Shown one piece after another: positions 9,735 through 21,390 of a DNA stretch of 64,000 bases. A program made the translations under genes and the position numbers. The notes under the pieces were generated by a model. That model had not been told where the DNA came from, made no database searches, and was given only the letters and a program-made list of their open reading frames with translations. The DNA lies in assembly GCA_011634665.1 (NCBI GenBank), contig WAEK01000008.1:2163501-2227500 (forward strand), given 5' to 3'. Numbering within the stretch: position 1 is the stretch's first letter; every line of letters starts with the position of its first letter. Origin of the DNA: Mortierella sp. BCC40632. Lineage: Eukaryota; Mortierellomycota; Mortierellomycetes; Mortierellales; Mortierellaceae.

Positions 9735-12305
9735 GTACGTCAATATTCATATATATGTCCGTTGAGTATCCAAAAAATATCACACCAAACCAAAGAAACA
9801 CTGGGTCCAGATCCTTACCAGAGACTCTGCGACCAGAGGCGAGTGGTGGCATCATCGGTGAGCTTGGTCGCCTGATATTGCTTGGGTCCTCCAATGGGTC
9901 AACACTGAGGTAAGGATCGTTAGCAAACTGGAGAGCTGCCTTCTGGAGGGCGAGCCAGTGATCCCTGTTGATACTGAGTGTCTTTAAGAAAGGCGAGGCT
10001 GCTGGCAAGAATTCAACAAAGCTCTCAAAGTATGGCTGTACGACAAAATCCCCGAACCCGAGCGAAATCTGAGGCTGGTTATGCTGGTCTCGATCCATGT
10101 TGGGCGAGACGGGCAGGCCTTGAGCCTTCTCAATATCGCCTTGTCGGAAGAACTCTTGTACGACTAGATCTGACCACCGCTTTGAGACTGTCCAAGGTTT
10201 GACGGCGTTTGAGATGTCGGCTGCGTGAAGCAGACAGTTGCAGAGGTTCTGTCGTTGTTCAGGGCTAAAGTCAGCAGCAGAGATGCACTCTAGGCTTGTA
10301 GTTGATGGTATCGAGCCATTGGAGGCTGAGGACTCTTGAGAGGAGGTTGAAGAGCAGGATGACTGACGATTACGTCCTAGCCGCAGGGATTGAAACCTTG
10401 CAGGCACGCGAGGCTCCAGTGGTGAAGGTTCCTGCGAACCGGTCGAGTCTGTATCATGGTCGTCCGCATGGATCACGGGTGTGACAATTGAGACAGACTT
10501 TCTCTGGGACTGTGCAAGGCTGACCAGCGGAGCAGACGGCGGCGGGGCCAGCCTGCCGCTGTCAATTGTCTCTGCCTTTTCTGTGGACACACGGGCGTTC
10601 TCGGGCGAGTTGAGTGCCTTGGAAAGGACGGGTGATTCGTTGGGGGTTGTGCAGGAGGGTGGCGAGCAGTCGATACTGATGACATCCTCGTCTGAATCCG
10701 AGTCTGGCTCGGAATCCGACTCGGAGCCACTGTCCGAAGATCCAGAGGTGAGGATAGGGCTTGAGACAGCCTCGATTAGGTTATTGAGATTGTTGAGCAT
10801 GTCGTAGTGGAAGGTCATGTCGGTGGCAAGGATCGCCTGGACCATCGCCTCGCGCATGTTCTCCTCTGTTGCAGGCTGACCTTCAGGCAGGCGGGAGCTC
10901 TCGGATTTTGAGATGTTGCGGAAGAGAGCGTGCTTGGTGACCAACTCCATGGCGAGCGAGCACGAGTACTTTTCCAGGACAGAGGCCTCTCCAAAGCGCT
11001 TGTAGAGCTCTGTTTTTGCATTGACTTGGAAAAGATTGTTGAGTCCAGGCTAATGAGAGGGGCAGTGTCCCAAACAGGTGAGGGGAGTAGAGGGGTTTCC
11101 CAACCAGTAGCAGAAAGGTGGGCGTCCATATCCATATCCAAGGCGCGTGGGAGTACAGAGACAGGTTGTTGCGGCATAAAGAGCAAAAAGAGAAGAGCGT
11201 TGTTTTAGAATGTGATAGTGAATGGTGCTTGGTGGACTGAGCAGAGAGTGCGGGGGACACATCTGAGTACAGGTGTGGGGAGATAAAGAAAAAACAGAAA
11301 CAAGAGAGGCAAACGAGTCCAAAAAAAATAAGATCCCCGCTTTGCAGCTGGTGGTCGCGTTTTGCTCTGACCACACCAGTCATCCTGTGAAGGAGGAAGA
11401 AGGGAAGAAAAAAAAAAAAAAAAAAAAAAAAAGCAGATCAAGGGTCTTATTGTACTTACATGGCCAATGTCGTGGCAAAGTCCTGCAAGCAACAGAGCGG
11501 TCATATCTGGTTTGGTAAGGAATTGCGAGGCATGCACTTCCTGGAGCATGTGGTAAAGGACAGCAGTGACATCTGCAGCATGGTAGAAAGAGTGATAGAA
11601 GGTCGACAGATAGCCCCGATCCACATCCACGATAAAGTCTAGCAGTTCACCGTTTGTGATGCCGAGACAGTCGACAAGGCCGAGATTGCAAAACATGCCC
11701 AGGATGTAGCCATAGATCTCGGGCACCGTGTAGTCCCAGACGTTGAAGTTGAGGTCGACGCTCTTTGCTCTCCCAGCCGTAAACCTGAGGAGCGCCTAGA
11801 GAAGTGGCGTTGAGAAAGTGAGGCAAGACGACAGACAGACAGAGAGAGAGAGACAGTAGAGAGAAAGAATGAGAAAGACGTTGTGGAATCCAGTCGGTTG
11901 CGTGAGTTGATCTTAGAAAAGAGTCCATCCGTGCATCGGAAGTAAATGGTTGGTCGATGGAAGAGGAGGCAAAGAGGAGGAGAGATAGATGCGGCAGTAA
12001 TCCAGATGCCGAATACAGCGACAGACATTGTTCCGCTTTGCCGTTTCCTCTTTTTCTTTTTTTTTTCCTCCAGGACCACGCGAGTGGACCACCACTGAAG
12101 AGAGAGAGAAAGAGAGAAGGGGGTGGGGCAGTAGATGTCCGAGGAAGAGGAGGAGAAGGAAGAGGAAGAAGAAGAGGAAGGAGGAGTGACGGAAGAGGAA
12201 TGAGGAGGATTCCAAGGCGATGCAGAGGTGTGGTGGGAATGGACTTACTCGCTCGCAGGTGATGAGGTCCTCGGAGCTCAGGCGGCAGTGCCGGAGCAGC
12301 AGCAT
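8395..12305 (-). CDS. PDE2: Class I 3',5'-cyclic nucleotide phosphodiesterase with Ser-rich insertion and tail
   Basis: Exons complement(8395..9662, 9819..11049, 11460..11795, 12249..12305) give 963 residues, in frame with GT-AG junctions. Metal-site motifs of class I PDEs are present: YHSFYHAADV near 90, HDIGHPGLNN beginning at His127, and LLHAADISN with His406, followed by a KPW segment. The enzyme hydrolyses cAMP and so damps PKA signalling. About 150 Ser/Asp/Pro-rich residues (about 218-375) interrupt the catalytic domain between the second and third metal motifs, and a 430-residue low-complexity tail follows. The first exon encodes only MLLLRHCRLSSEDLITCER; a stop codon sits six bases upstream, but an AG also lies there, so an additional 5' exon is possible. 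The short N-terminus makes that likely. Introns carry GA and T runs. Confidence 0.9.
9671..9734. repeat. AAAG/AG microsatellite inside PDE intron 3
   Basis: Tandem AAAG units running into (AG)n lie within the intron at 9663-9818, giving a pyrimidine tract in coding sense just upstream of the acceptor. Confidence 0.95.
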
Positions 12306-12731
12306 GGCTTAAAGTGGGATGAGTGGCGTGTGGGAGACCTGGATAGTGGGCCGACAAAGAGAAGCGGCAGTAGCGGGAAGGGAGAGAGAAAAGGGAAATG
12401 TGAAGTATGAGAGAAGGAAAGAGTGTGAGAGAAAGAGGGAGAGAAAGAGAGAAAGAGAGAGAGAGAAAGAGAGAGGGAGAGAAAGAAAGAACGAGCGAAA
12501 AGAAAGAAAAGAATAAAGATGAAGGAAATGATAATGAGGAAGGGAATGAGGGAATGAGGATTCGGTAACGAAGGAGGGCAGCGCGGGGCTGCAGAAGAGG
12601 GAGGGGAAAAAAGGGCGTCGAAAGGAGAGGAGAGTGTGGAGGCACCAGAGGAGACGAGAGTAAAGAGAGAACAAAAGAGAAGAGAGAGAGAGAGAGAGAG
12701 AAAAAAAAAAAAAAAAAAGAGGGAGAGAAAG

Positions 12732-12790
<59 letters not shown>

Positions 12791-15400
12791 AGAAAGAGTG
12801 AGCGAGTGAATGAGCCAAAAAAGAGACGATCCAGGCGGCGTAAGACGGTCAAAGGGAAGAAGAGTCCCTGGGACGGCATTGACGGAAGTCCATCCATGGT
12901 CGCACAGCGCCTCTTTGATGCGGTAAGCGACTACAGAAAAGAAAAGAAAAATAGGCTCTTTGCAGGGGAGAAGAGAGAAAGAGAGAGAGAGAGAGAGAGG
13001 GAAAAAAAGAAAACGCCCTTTCCATCACTATCGATCACTGGTCCCTCCCAAGGGCATAACACACACATCCTCTCATACCCAGAGATACACACATGTCACC
13101 CACTGATCAACCCATCCGAAACATCTCTCACGCGTAGCCAATCCGTTTGCCTACTCTGCGGCCCATATTGAAATCGCCTAGGATCGCCTGTCTCCTGACC
13201 GTTAGAGCGCGTCTAGTCTAGTTTTTTTTTTTTTTTTTTTGCAGGTGAGAATGCAAAAAAAAAAAGTCTTGACTGCTGTTGAATTCTCTCATCTCACCTG
13301 TTGGTCGGCCCATTCTTGCTCTCGCCTCGATCCTGCTCACTCTCACTCTCCCTGTCCTCTTGCACATCACACATACACACGCATACACATTCACACACAC
13401 ACACACTCTCTCTCTCTCTTCTTTCTTTTCTCAGGAGAGACTTGAAACGAGGAGACGTTGGGCGAGAGTTGACCAAGAGTAAATAGGTCATGTATAGGAA
13501 GCAGTAGTGTCGCGCTCAGTGACAGACTGATTAGATGTGCAAGGTGGGAAAGGGTGCAAAGCCAAAAGGGTGTGTATATCATCCGTCATGCCTGCAAGGA
13601 GCCTATTTTTTTTTTTTTTTTTTTTTTGTTGTTTTCCCCAGTAACTGGCATCACACTGAGACAATAGTAACGGAAAACAGCTGCAAACCTGCAAACCTGC
13701 GAGAAAGCAGTGACCAAAAAAAAAAAAAAAAAAAAAAAGGCCAGAATCGCAGCGATGGGAAAAGATGTAAAATGAGGGAGTGAAATGGGATGCGTAGACG
13801 TGCAGAAGTCATTGGACCACAGTATCGAAGACAGAGAGTCTTTTTTTTTTCCCCTTTGGGTCGCGTGTGTAAACAATAAGTGTGTAATGCAGCGGGATAC
13901 TTGTGGAGTGTGCATGGTTGCGCAAGGGATCTATTACCAGGGATATCTTTTTCCGTCTTGGTTCAGTAGGTGTAGGACTATGGGCGAACAGGGCACGAAC
14001 AGGCAGTTGAGTGAGCAGGAGAACAAACGTGGGACAAAAAAGAGTACAGTAGATAGTTGGGAACAAATGGGCGCGAGGAAAAGAATGGTACAGGGATGGA
14101 GGAGCATATGGGGTGGTGGACAGAAGGTTTGTGTGCTGAAAATGGTTCGTCGTCTTGCATAAATATGCAGAGCAGAATCGGGAGAGGACAATGGTGGTGT
14201 AGTGGGTAGTGCGAGAAAGTATGGGTGCGAGAGGTACTCGAAAGAGGAGGAAGAACAAACAAACAACAGTAAAAACAAACAACAACAACAGCAACAACGG
14301 CTAAAGAAGAAAAAAGAGTTGTTGAAGCACAGATATTACCCCTTCTCATCGATTCTTTGCAGGAATCAGTCTCTTTTATGCCATGTGCGGCAGGCTCTCC
14401 TGCGGGCACGAGCAGGAAGAGAAGGGAGAAGTCACTGGCAGATGGCCATTGTTGGCCCCAGACAGCGGGTATGGCAGGCTGTAGCAAAAGAGAGAGCAGT
14501 AGCTCAAAACCCAGGAACCAGGGTCATGGCCATTTTGGCAAATGCCTGTCTGTCGATGCGATACCATACCCATACGGGAATGGCCGCATCAGGGCACAGA
14601 GAGAGAAATATGTCCTTCAGCCATGGTAAAAATAGCCTCTGCGCGAGACGAATCAAAGAGACAAACGAAAGAGAGAGAGAGAGAGAACGAGGGAGAGAAG
14701 CGAAGGAGACGCGTTGTTCGACGTGCATTGCATCTGCCGCAAATGAACGTCCCATCCAACCCCATGTCTTTCTCTCACACCTCCGTCAGCAAATAAAAAT
14801 AATAATAATAAAAAAAAAACCTCGTCCGTGCGTTACATGCCGGCGCTAGCACCAATGCAGCACCGGGTTGCCAGTTCTCAAACTACCGCTTTTTTATACC
14901 CTTCTCGGCCCTGTTCTTCAGATGCGGGCCCTCTGGTCAGATGTGGGATCCGAAGTGAATGTGCGCCAAGATGCTTCTTCCCACTTCGATGACTCCTATT
15001 GTTTCCCCAATTGCTCCTATGCTCGTCCATTCTCACCTCTCCTACTGAACCATTCTCTCTCTCCTCTCTCTGTCTCTGTCTCTTGTCCCTTCCTCAGAGC
15101 GGGGAGTGGGAGGGAAAAAAAAGAAAGAAAGAAAGAGAGAAAAAAAATAATAAAAGGATCCACGGTTGGCTCAATGGATGCAGTCCAGAAAACGGAGATC
15201 GTTTATCTTTGACCCAAACCCCTCTCAAACACGAAACCAGCATGGACACGACCCAAGTTACGTGATTAGAACAAAGAACTCGGAGTCCAATGGGTCTGCA
15301 GGGGGCTAGGGAGAGTAGGAGGCGAGGAGAGGGAGAAGACATCCATTCCAACCACGAAGAAATGTTCAGAGAGTAAAAAAGAAAAAAAAAGAAAAAAAAG

Positions 15401-15437
<37 letters not shown>

Positions 15438-16196
15438 TGGGTCATTGACACTGCTGGCATGATGGTCCATGCAGCCCACAATGCCATCAAACCCCCTCTT
15501 TTTATCTGCTTGTCCAATAACAGACGTCATTGATGCTCTCAGAGATGGGATGAGATTGAGAAGTGTTTTTGACTAATGGATCAGAATTCGGCCATGTGAG
15601 GCTGGAAAAGCGTCTCTCTCTCTTCTGCGGTCGGATCCCAGGACTAGACCAAATTGTACCTGGCTAAAAACGCGCATATCCATTTGTGCGAGCGACAAAA
15701 AGAGGAGGAGAGCAGAGAGAAGGCAAAAAGGCAATGAGCCAGAGAGCGGAAAGAAATGAAAAAAAAAGAGAGAGCTTGGGAGAGAGAATCAAGGGTGGTG
15801 TGAAGGTAGAATTAAAAAAAAAAGTGTATTTTTGAACGCCCACTCTCCCAGCTATGGTCCAATGCGCTGTAGTGTATCAGACAGCTGCCTCCCTATCCTT
15901 TGGGAGAGTCACCAAGAATGAAATGAAGCAGGGGAGGAAGAATTGATCTGCGGCCGCTTGATTGATGGGCCAGAAGCATGAGAGCAATCCTTACCTTGGC
16001 AACGACTTGGATCGGCAGGTTTGGAGTATGAAGGAACAAAGGTGTGTGTGAGAGCAAGAAATTGAGGGACGAAGAGACAGAGGAAAGAGAGAGAGAGAAA
16101 GAGAGAGAAAGAAAAGGAAGAAGTAAATTGAGGGGGGGAGAGCGAAAGAGAGAGAAAGAGAGAGAGAAAGAGTGTGAGAGAAAGAGGGAGAGAAAG

Positions 16197-16227
<31 letters not shown>

Positions 16228-17207
16228 AAGAAAGAGAGAAAGAGAGGGTGAGATAGCAAGAATGAGAAGGAACAGGACAAATAGCCTAGAACACTCTGTA
16301 GGGAGAACAGTGGAAACAATGCAGAGCCAGATGGGGGAGGAAGAAGAAGAGGCGTAGAAAGTGTGAGAAACAAGTGGGTGTGTGTGGAGGTGGGGACGGT
16401 TTATAAGAGAAAACTGGAGGAGTGAAGGGGTGCGATTTATAACAGGATCTCAGGGCTGTGTGAGTAATGTACATGGCATTTGAGGCATCCGTGCTGTTCA
16501 GTACTCTCGCCCCCGTACCTCTCTTCATTGCCCCCATTACCATGGGCAGGGCAGAGTCAGGTATGGTACAATGGATCTCGCCCGACTCTACTCCGCTCGT
16601 CTCGGCCTTCGTCGTCACCACTATCGTCATTTAGAACCCGTGTACACCGCCGCGTCTCTCACTGTGCCTGACCTAGTGTCCATGTGCTTTCTTTCTCTTT
16701 TTCTCTCTCTCTCTCTTCCAATTGTCTCTGTTCCTGAGGTCGACCGTTGAGAGTGTGCAAAAAAGGGGAAGGATCAGGATAGGAGACAAAGCCTGGGTGT
16801 CTTGGCAGAGTGTCGAGTTGACCCTGTTGTATGAACAGGGAGAACATTCCTTTTCGGCTCATCCCGTCTCTCTCTCTCTGTCTCCTCTTCCTCTTCCTTT
16901 CTTCCCCCCCCGTCTCTCTTTCTTCTTTTTCACTCTTCCCCCTTTCTTGCTCTCCTCTTGGAACAACACCGATCTTAGCATCGACCACCCCAATCGGCAA
17001 GTACATGCTTAGGTAATCCTCTGAGAAGAAAAGAAGTGGAGAGACGAGGGTGGAAAACAGTCAAAGATGAGATGGACCTGCAGGTCAGTCCAAGGTACAA
17101 ATTCGTGATAGAGAGAGGCCCCAGGCCAACCAGGTCCTCTTCCCATCCTAGCGGTACACGACCATTCGTTGACAGAGGGTGTAGGGTAGGCGTAGGGAAG
17201 GCGTAGG

Positions 17208-17247
<40 letters not shown>

Positions 17248-17994
17248 GTGTGTGTGTAGGTGTGTGTGTAGGGGTCTGAGTATTTGGGTGGATGTGCATG
17301 CATGTCGTGTTTGTATGAAAGGAAGGAACGTTCCCTGTGCTCAGGGGGCAGTGATCGGGTCCAATGGCGTGCTGAATGCATCGGTCTTTGTGTTGCTGTC
17401 TGCGGACTGAAAGTCAGAGTGCATGTGGGGACTTGGTGATGCAAGAGAGTTTTATGAAAACCACGCGAGCCTAGGCCCCGACAGCCCTACAGGGTAAGGA
17501 GGGCTAGGATAGAACTGCGGCATACACCGATCACGTATGTTTTTTTTTTTTTTTTTTTTCAAGGACATGGGCACATGGCATAGCAGAGGGATAACCTTGT
17601 TAAGGGAGCGGCGCTATCTCTCCATCCAAACCTTTTACAGCTTTACTAGCAACGTGAACCACACCTGTTTCTGGTTGTGGGCAAGCTGACCCATGATCCC
17701 GAGCTACGGAAGACCAGTAGGAACAGGCCGTTGGACTCTACATGCAAAGCAGCTCATCCTTCTACTCCGCCCCCATCTCACTCTCACTCTCACTCACTCA
17801 CTTTCTCTGATCTGCACTGTTGCTATCCTCAATCTTCCCGTCCCAGTTTACTAAAAGAGCCATCTTAGGTCAAGGGCCCTTGAATTTTTCTAGAGTCGAA
17901 GCTCTCCGCCAGTCAACCAACCTGAGGGATGGAGTCGATGACGGGAATGAATGTAGGAAAGGAAAAAGGGTAGGCATGATCTATTTGTTTTCTT

Positions 17995-18033
<39 letters not shown>

Positions 18034-18257
18034 AGGAGCATTTCCACACTGTGCTCTAGGCCTCGGAAGACATTGGCGGTACACCATTCGACAATTTTGC
18101 CCATTCTAAACCATCGAGCCCCCCATGCTCCCAGCCTCTGAGCCATGGGGCGCTCGAGTACAAACCAAACAACCAAACAACCAAGCAATCATTTTTTTTT
18201 TTTTTTTAAGAAAAACATTGGTTTTAGTTTACATTTCAATTTGACTTCCAATCCGGA

Positions 18258-18330
<73 letters not shown>

Positions 18331-18616
18331 AAATAGAAAAGACTGTTTTGATTGTTGGGATGCGATAGCTCTGTTTCCCGTGTGAGAAAGCCGACATGCA
18401 AGAGGAGCGAGAAAGAGAAGGAGAGAAACAACGAAGCCCACGGCGTAGGTCAAAGCAAGATCGAGACTTTATCTGTTCCCTTGCGCCAGAGAAGAATGAA
18501 AAAAGAGATCGAGATGATGAAGAAGAAGAGGAGGAAAAAAAAATAGTTATTGGATCAGGGACGGAACAATGATCTGTTTTGATTGGTCCATGATATAATA
18601 GTCTTCGCCTTTACCC
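12306..18616. other. Repeat-rich 6.3-kb region without a convincing gene
   Basis: GA-rich on the plus strand at about 12409-12800 and 16070-16260, CT-rich at about 16690-16960, with a (GT)n run (17210-17245), a T34 run (about 17997-18030) and an A-rich block (18259-18335). ORFs here are mostly Ser/Leu or Arg/Glu readings of microsatellites. A short non-repetitive stretch at about 12806-12930 is open on both strands and could hold an upstream PDE exon, but no clear donor joins it to 12305. I see no RNA gene. Confidence 0.55.
18259..18335. repeat. Adenine-rich homopolymer block with a 38-base A run
   Basis: The run of A at 18259-18296 continues with single G interruptions to about 18335. Confidence 0.95.
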
Positions 18617-19809
18617 TCAGGTTTGCTCCTCTTCATCCTCTTCATCCTCGTCTTCATCTTCCTGATCATCGTCGCTGTCCTGCTGATCATAAATTAAACG
18701 TCCCGAGGGCTCCAGTGTGCTAGGATCAACCTTAAGCCTAAGCCATCGCATTCTTGGTCCGCAGCGACTATATTCCGAGATCTTGAAACCGTAGATCGTT
18801 GGTGTGTAAAGCTTGCTAGGAAGCTTGGGTACCAATTCAGGATAAATATGAAAGAGCATATGTGCGAATGTCGTGCCAAAGTAAGCGCCTTCCATTGGAT
18901 AATCATTTGGTCAGATAGCGTAGGAAATAATAATAAAAATAAAAAGGATTAGAGGTGGCTTTCTGCAGCAAAAGAAAGAAAAGACGTCTAGGACAGGGGC
19001 CAAATGAGACCCCTGCAGTCCACTCCTATCCCAATTGTTCCTGTGCTATACTGACGATACCCCGCCAGAAACGATACAGAAGAGTCAAAAAAAAAAAAAA
19101 AAAAAAGGTCAACAACATACCATCAATGTTGTGATAGCGAGAGCTCATGGGCGAATAAATATCCTGACAGTTGGGGCAGTAGACCTTGACGGTCTCCACT
19201 CCTGGCAAGTCGTATCGTCCACATGGTACTACATTTGCTGACTGGCAGAAAGTACGGGGGCAAGTTCCAAAGTGCCCAGCTGTGTACTTGTCCGCCTAGA
19301 TAAAGGTCGTCCAAGAAGACAAGGAGAGGAGATAGAGTGAGAGGAAGAGGACATATTAGTGCCTCATGTCGAAAAGAGTATGGTCGGGCAACTATTCCGA
19401 TATGAAGAGAAATCCATTCTTCTCCCCTCTCCCCTGCTATCTCATTCTCAAAAGACGTATTTCCAGGTAGTGATTGCGCAAGCCATGGTGGACGACAGGA
19501 CAGCATGTCTAATCGGAAGCTCCTTGTTCTCCCGAAAAAGAAACCAGAAAAAGAAGCAGAACGTCTCGTACGACCAGTCCTTATCTGACTCGTACCATCT
19601 GTTGCAGTCCTTGCCGCGTCACAATGAATCGCTGGTGGATAAGTCCATAAAGTTGCTCTGCCGACGCTTCCACGATTGACACATCTGGTACTTTGGTGGT
19701 CTCTTCCTCTATTACGACAGATATAAAAGAAAAAAATATATAGCAGGCGACGTTAGTTCAGCCTCTTTCGATCCAAAGAGAGGGATAGAGAAAGATAGAA
19801 AGATAGATA

Positions 19810-19865
<56 letters not shown>

Positions 19866-20173
19866 GTGATCTAAAAGAGACAATCCTTGAATAAAATGCT
19901 TCCTCCTTTCTTTCAACGGGGCTTGTCAAAAGAAAGAAGAAAGAACCGTCCGAGAGTGACCTTACCAGGTTCCAAGTCAAGGATCATCTCGAGAGCCTCC
20001 TTGTAGAATGGGACAATTGAATTGAGTCCAGTGAGATTGAATTCATCCTCGATAAACTCTTCGGCAACCTCTGTAAAGTATTGATGACCACCAAGAGAGC
20101 AGAACCATGTAATCCAAGGCATGGCCTCGGTCTCTGATCCGCCAGACACATCGGATCCTAGATCCAGTTCCAT
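18617..20173 (-). CDS. CKB1: Casein kinase 2 regulatory subunit beta
   Basis: Four exons, complement(18617..18888, 19121..19295, 19596..19708, 19966..20173), give 255 residues with GT-AG junctions. The sequence is unmistakable: WITWFCSLGGHQYFTEV, EEFIEDEFNLTGL, LYGLIHQRFIVTRQGLQQM, the four-Cys zinc site (Cys119, Cys124, Cys147, Cys150), and IDGAYFGTTFAHMLFHIYP. A C-terminal acidic tail rich in Asp/Glu ends the protein. The beta dimer assembles two CK2 alpha subunits and directs substrate choice in nucleus and cytoplasm. Intron 1 holds a (GA)n array (about 19786-19861). A coding-sense T30 run lies ten bases before the ATG; an AG just inside the ORF (CTAG before GATCC) could act as an acceptor, so the extreme N-terminus is less sure than the rest. 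Confidence 0.96.
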
Positions 20174-20182
20174 GATGGGGTG

Positions 20183-20214
<32 letters not shown>

Positions 20215-20339
20215 GAAAAAGGTGTTGATGCAGGCGATTGAAATGGTCGATTCCAGAGAGGACGCGCGTTCAGAATGAGCCCTCCCCGATAGACAACAGG
20301 TCAAGCAGAGATGTGTTTGTGTTGTTGTTGTTGTTGTTG

Positions 20340-20370
<31 letters not shown>

Positions 20371-20741
20371 AGGACGGGAGAGCGAGAGGGGGAGAGGTAG
20401 AGTGAGGATGATGATGAGTTGACAAAGAGATGTAAAAAAAAAGAGAGAAGAGAGAGAGAGAGAAAAAAAGTGAGTGAGAAAGAGAAAAGAGAAAAAAAAA
20501 GGACAGACAGGGTGTGTGTCAGTTTGTCTTGCCCGAAAAAATACTCAATGTCTGGAGAACGGAGAATGGAAAAACGTAGAGGTAAATGATGGTAGACGAT
20601 GAAAGAGCGAGGAATGCATCGAGTGTCTCTCTCTCTCTTTCTCTTTTCATCTCTCTTCATCTTTTTTCCCATCCCATCCAAACCAAGCACATCCCACATT
20701 CTCTTGGTCAAACTTTTCTCCATCAACCAGACCTCACTACC
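20174..20741. other. Spacer with homopolymers between CK2 beta gene and small ORF
   Basis: Contains an A30 run (20183-20212), a (GTT)n to T to A tract (about 20318-20371) and GA-rich sequence. No gene is seen. Confidence 0.6.
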
Positions 20742-21044
20742 TCACTTCTCATGCCCTGCCAGGATATCCCACCTGCTTGGTAGAACATTCTCTAGTAGAG
20801 ACATTGAGAGACGGTCACCAGTACCAATCAACATCGATAGATACTTGCCATAGTATTCTTCTCCATACTCGTCCTGGAGCTCTTGGTCGTCATCGTTTTC
20901 CAGGGGTTGCTGTCCTTCATGCTCAGCGCGCAGACGATCCTCACGCCGCTTTGCTCTCATGTGCTGTTCATTCAGTAACAGCTGGTTTTGCTGGAGAGCA
21001 GACATGTGTTGCCTACCAAATGCAGTCGTAATGTCTTTTGACAA
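20742..21044 (-). CDS. Hypothetical small acidic protein
   Basis: A 100-codon ORF with normal, non-repetitive composition. The N-terminal half is helical and Gln/Arg-rich (residues about 14-43), followed by an acidic stretch (ENDDDQELQDEYGEEYYG) and a C-terminal part reading KYLSMLIGTGDRLSM. It lies between PSMG2 and CK2 beta on the same strand. I do not recognise a family. It could be a complete small protein or an exon of a longer gene. Its composition is unlike the microsatellite ORFs nearby, which is the main reason for listing it. Confidence 0.4.
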   Translation of the reverse strand: MSKDITTAFGRQHMSALQQNQLLLNEQHMRAKRREDRLRAEHEGQQPLENDDDQELQDEYGEEYYGKYLSMLIGTGDRLSMSLLENVLPSRWDILAGHEK

Positions 21045-21348
21045 TTTTAATTTGTAAAGAGACGAGGGTGGCTATAATGAGAGCGATGCCAAGAGAGATG
21101 CATTCACTCTGCCATCAGGAAGTAGAGCCATTTGTGCCAACAAAAAAAAAAAAAGGGGGGAAGGAGGGGGTGGGGTGATGTCCAATGGTCCATGTGATCA
21201 CTTTGCAGAGCACAGAGAGGGGCAGTTTGAGAAAAAAAAGAAAAATGCGGTCCACTCAAAACTCCTTTACTAGAGCACGAGGGCTCGATTTTACCCTTTG
21301 GATCCTACTTCTCTTTCCCAAATGGATTCCCCTGGCCCCACTATTCAG

Positions 21349-21383
<35 letters not shown>

Positions 21384-21390
21384 TCGCTCT
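21045..21390. other. Spacer downstream of PSMG2
   Basis: Includes an A13/G-rich stretch (about 21140-21170) and a T27 run (21350-21376) close to the PSMG2 stop. No gene is seen. Confidence 0.6.

Noticed and set aside
11647..12897. 416-codon minus-strand ORF rich in Ser/Leu/Phe/Pro
   Set aside because: Mostly a translation of GA/CT repeats in the PDE 5' flank, and in a different frame from the PDE exon it overlaps.
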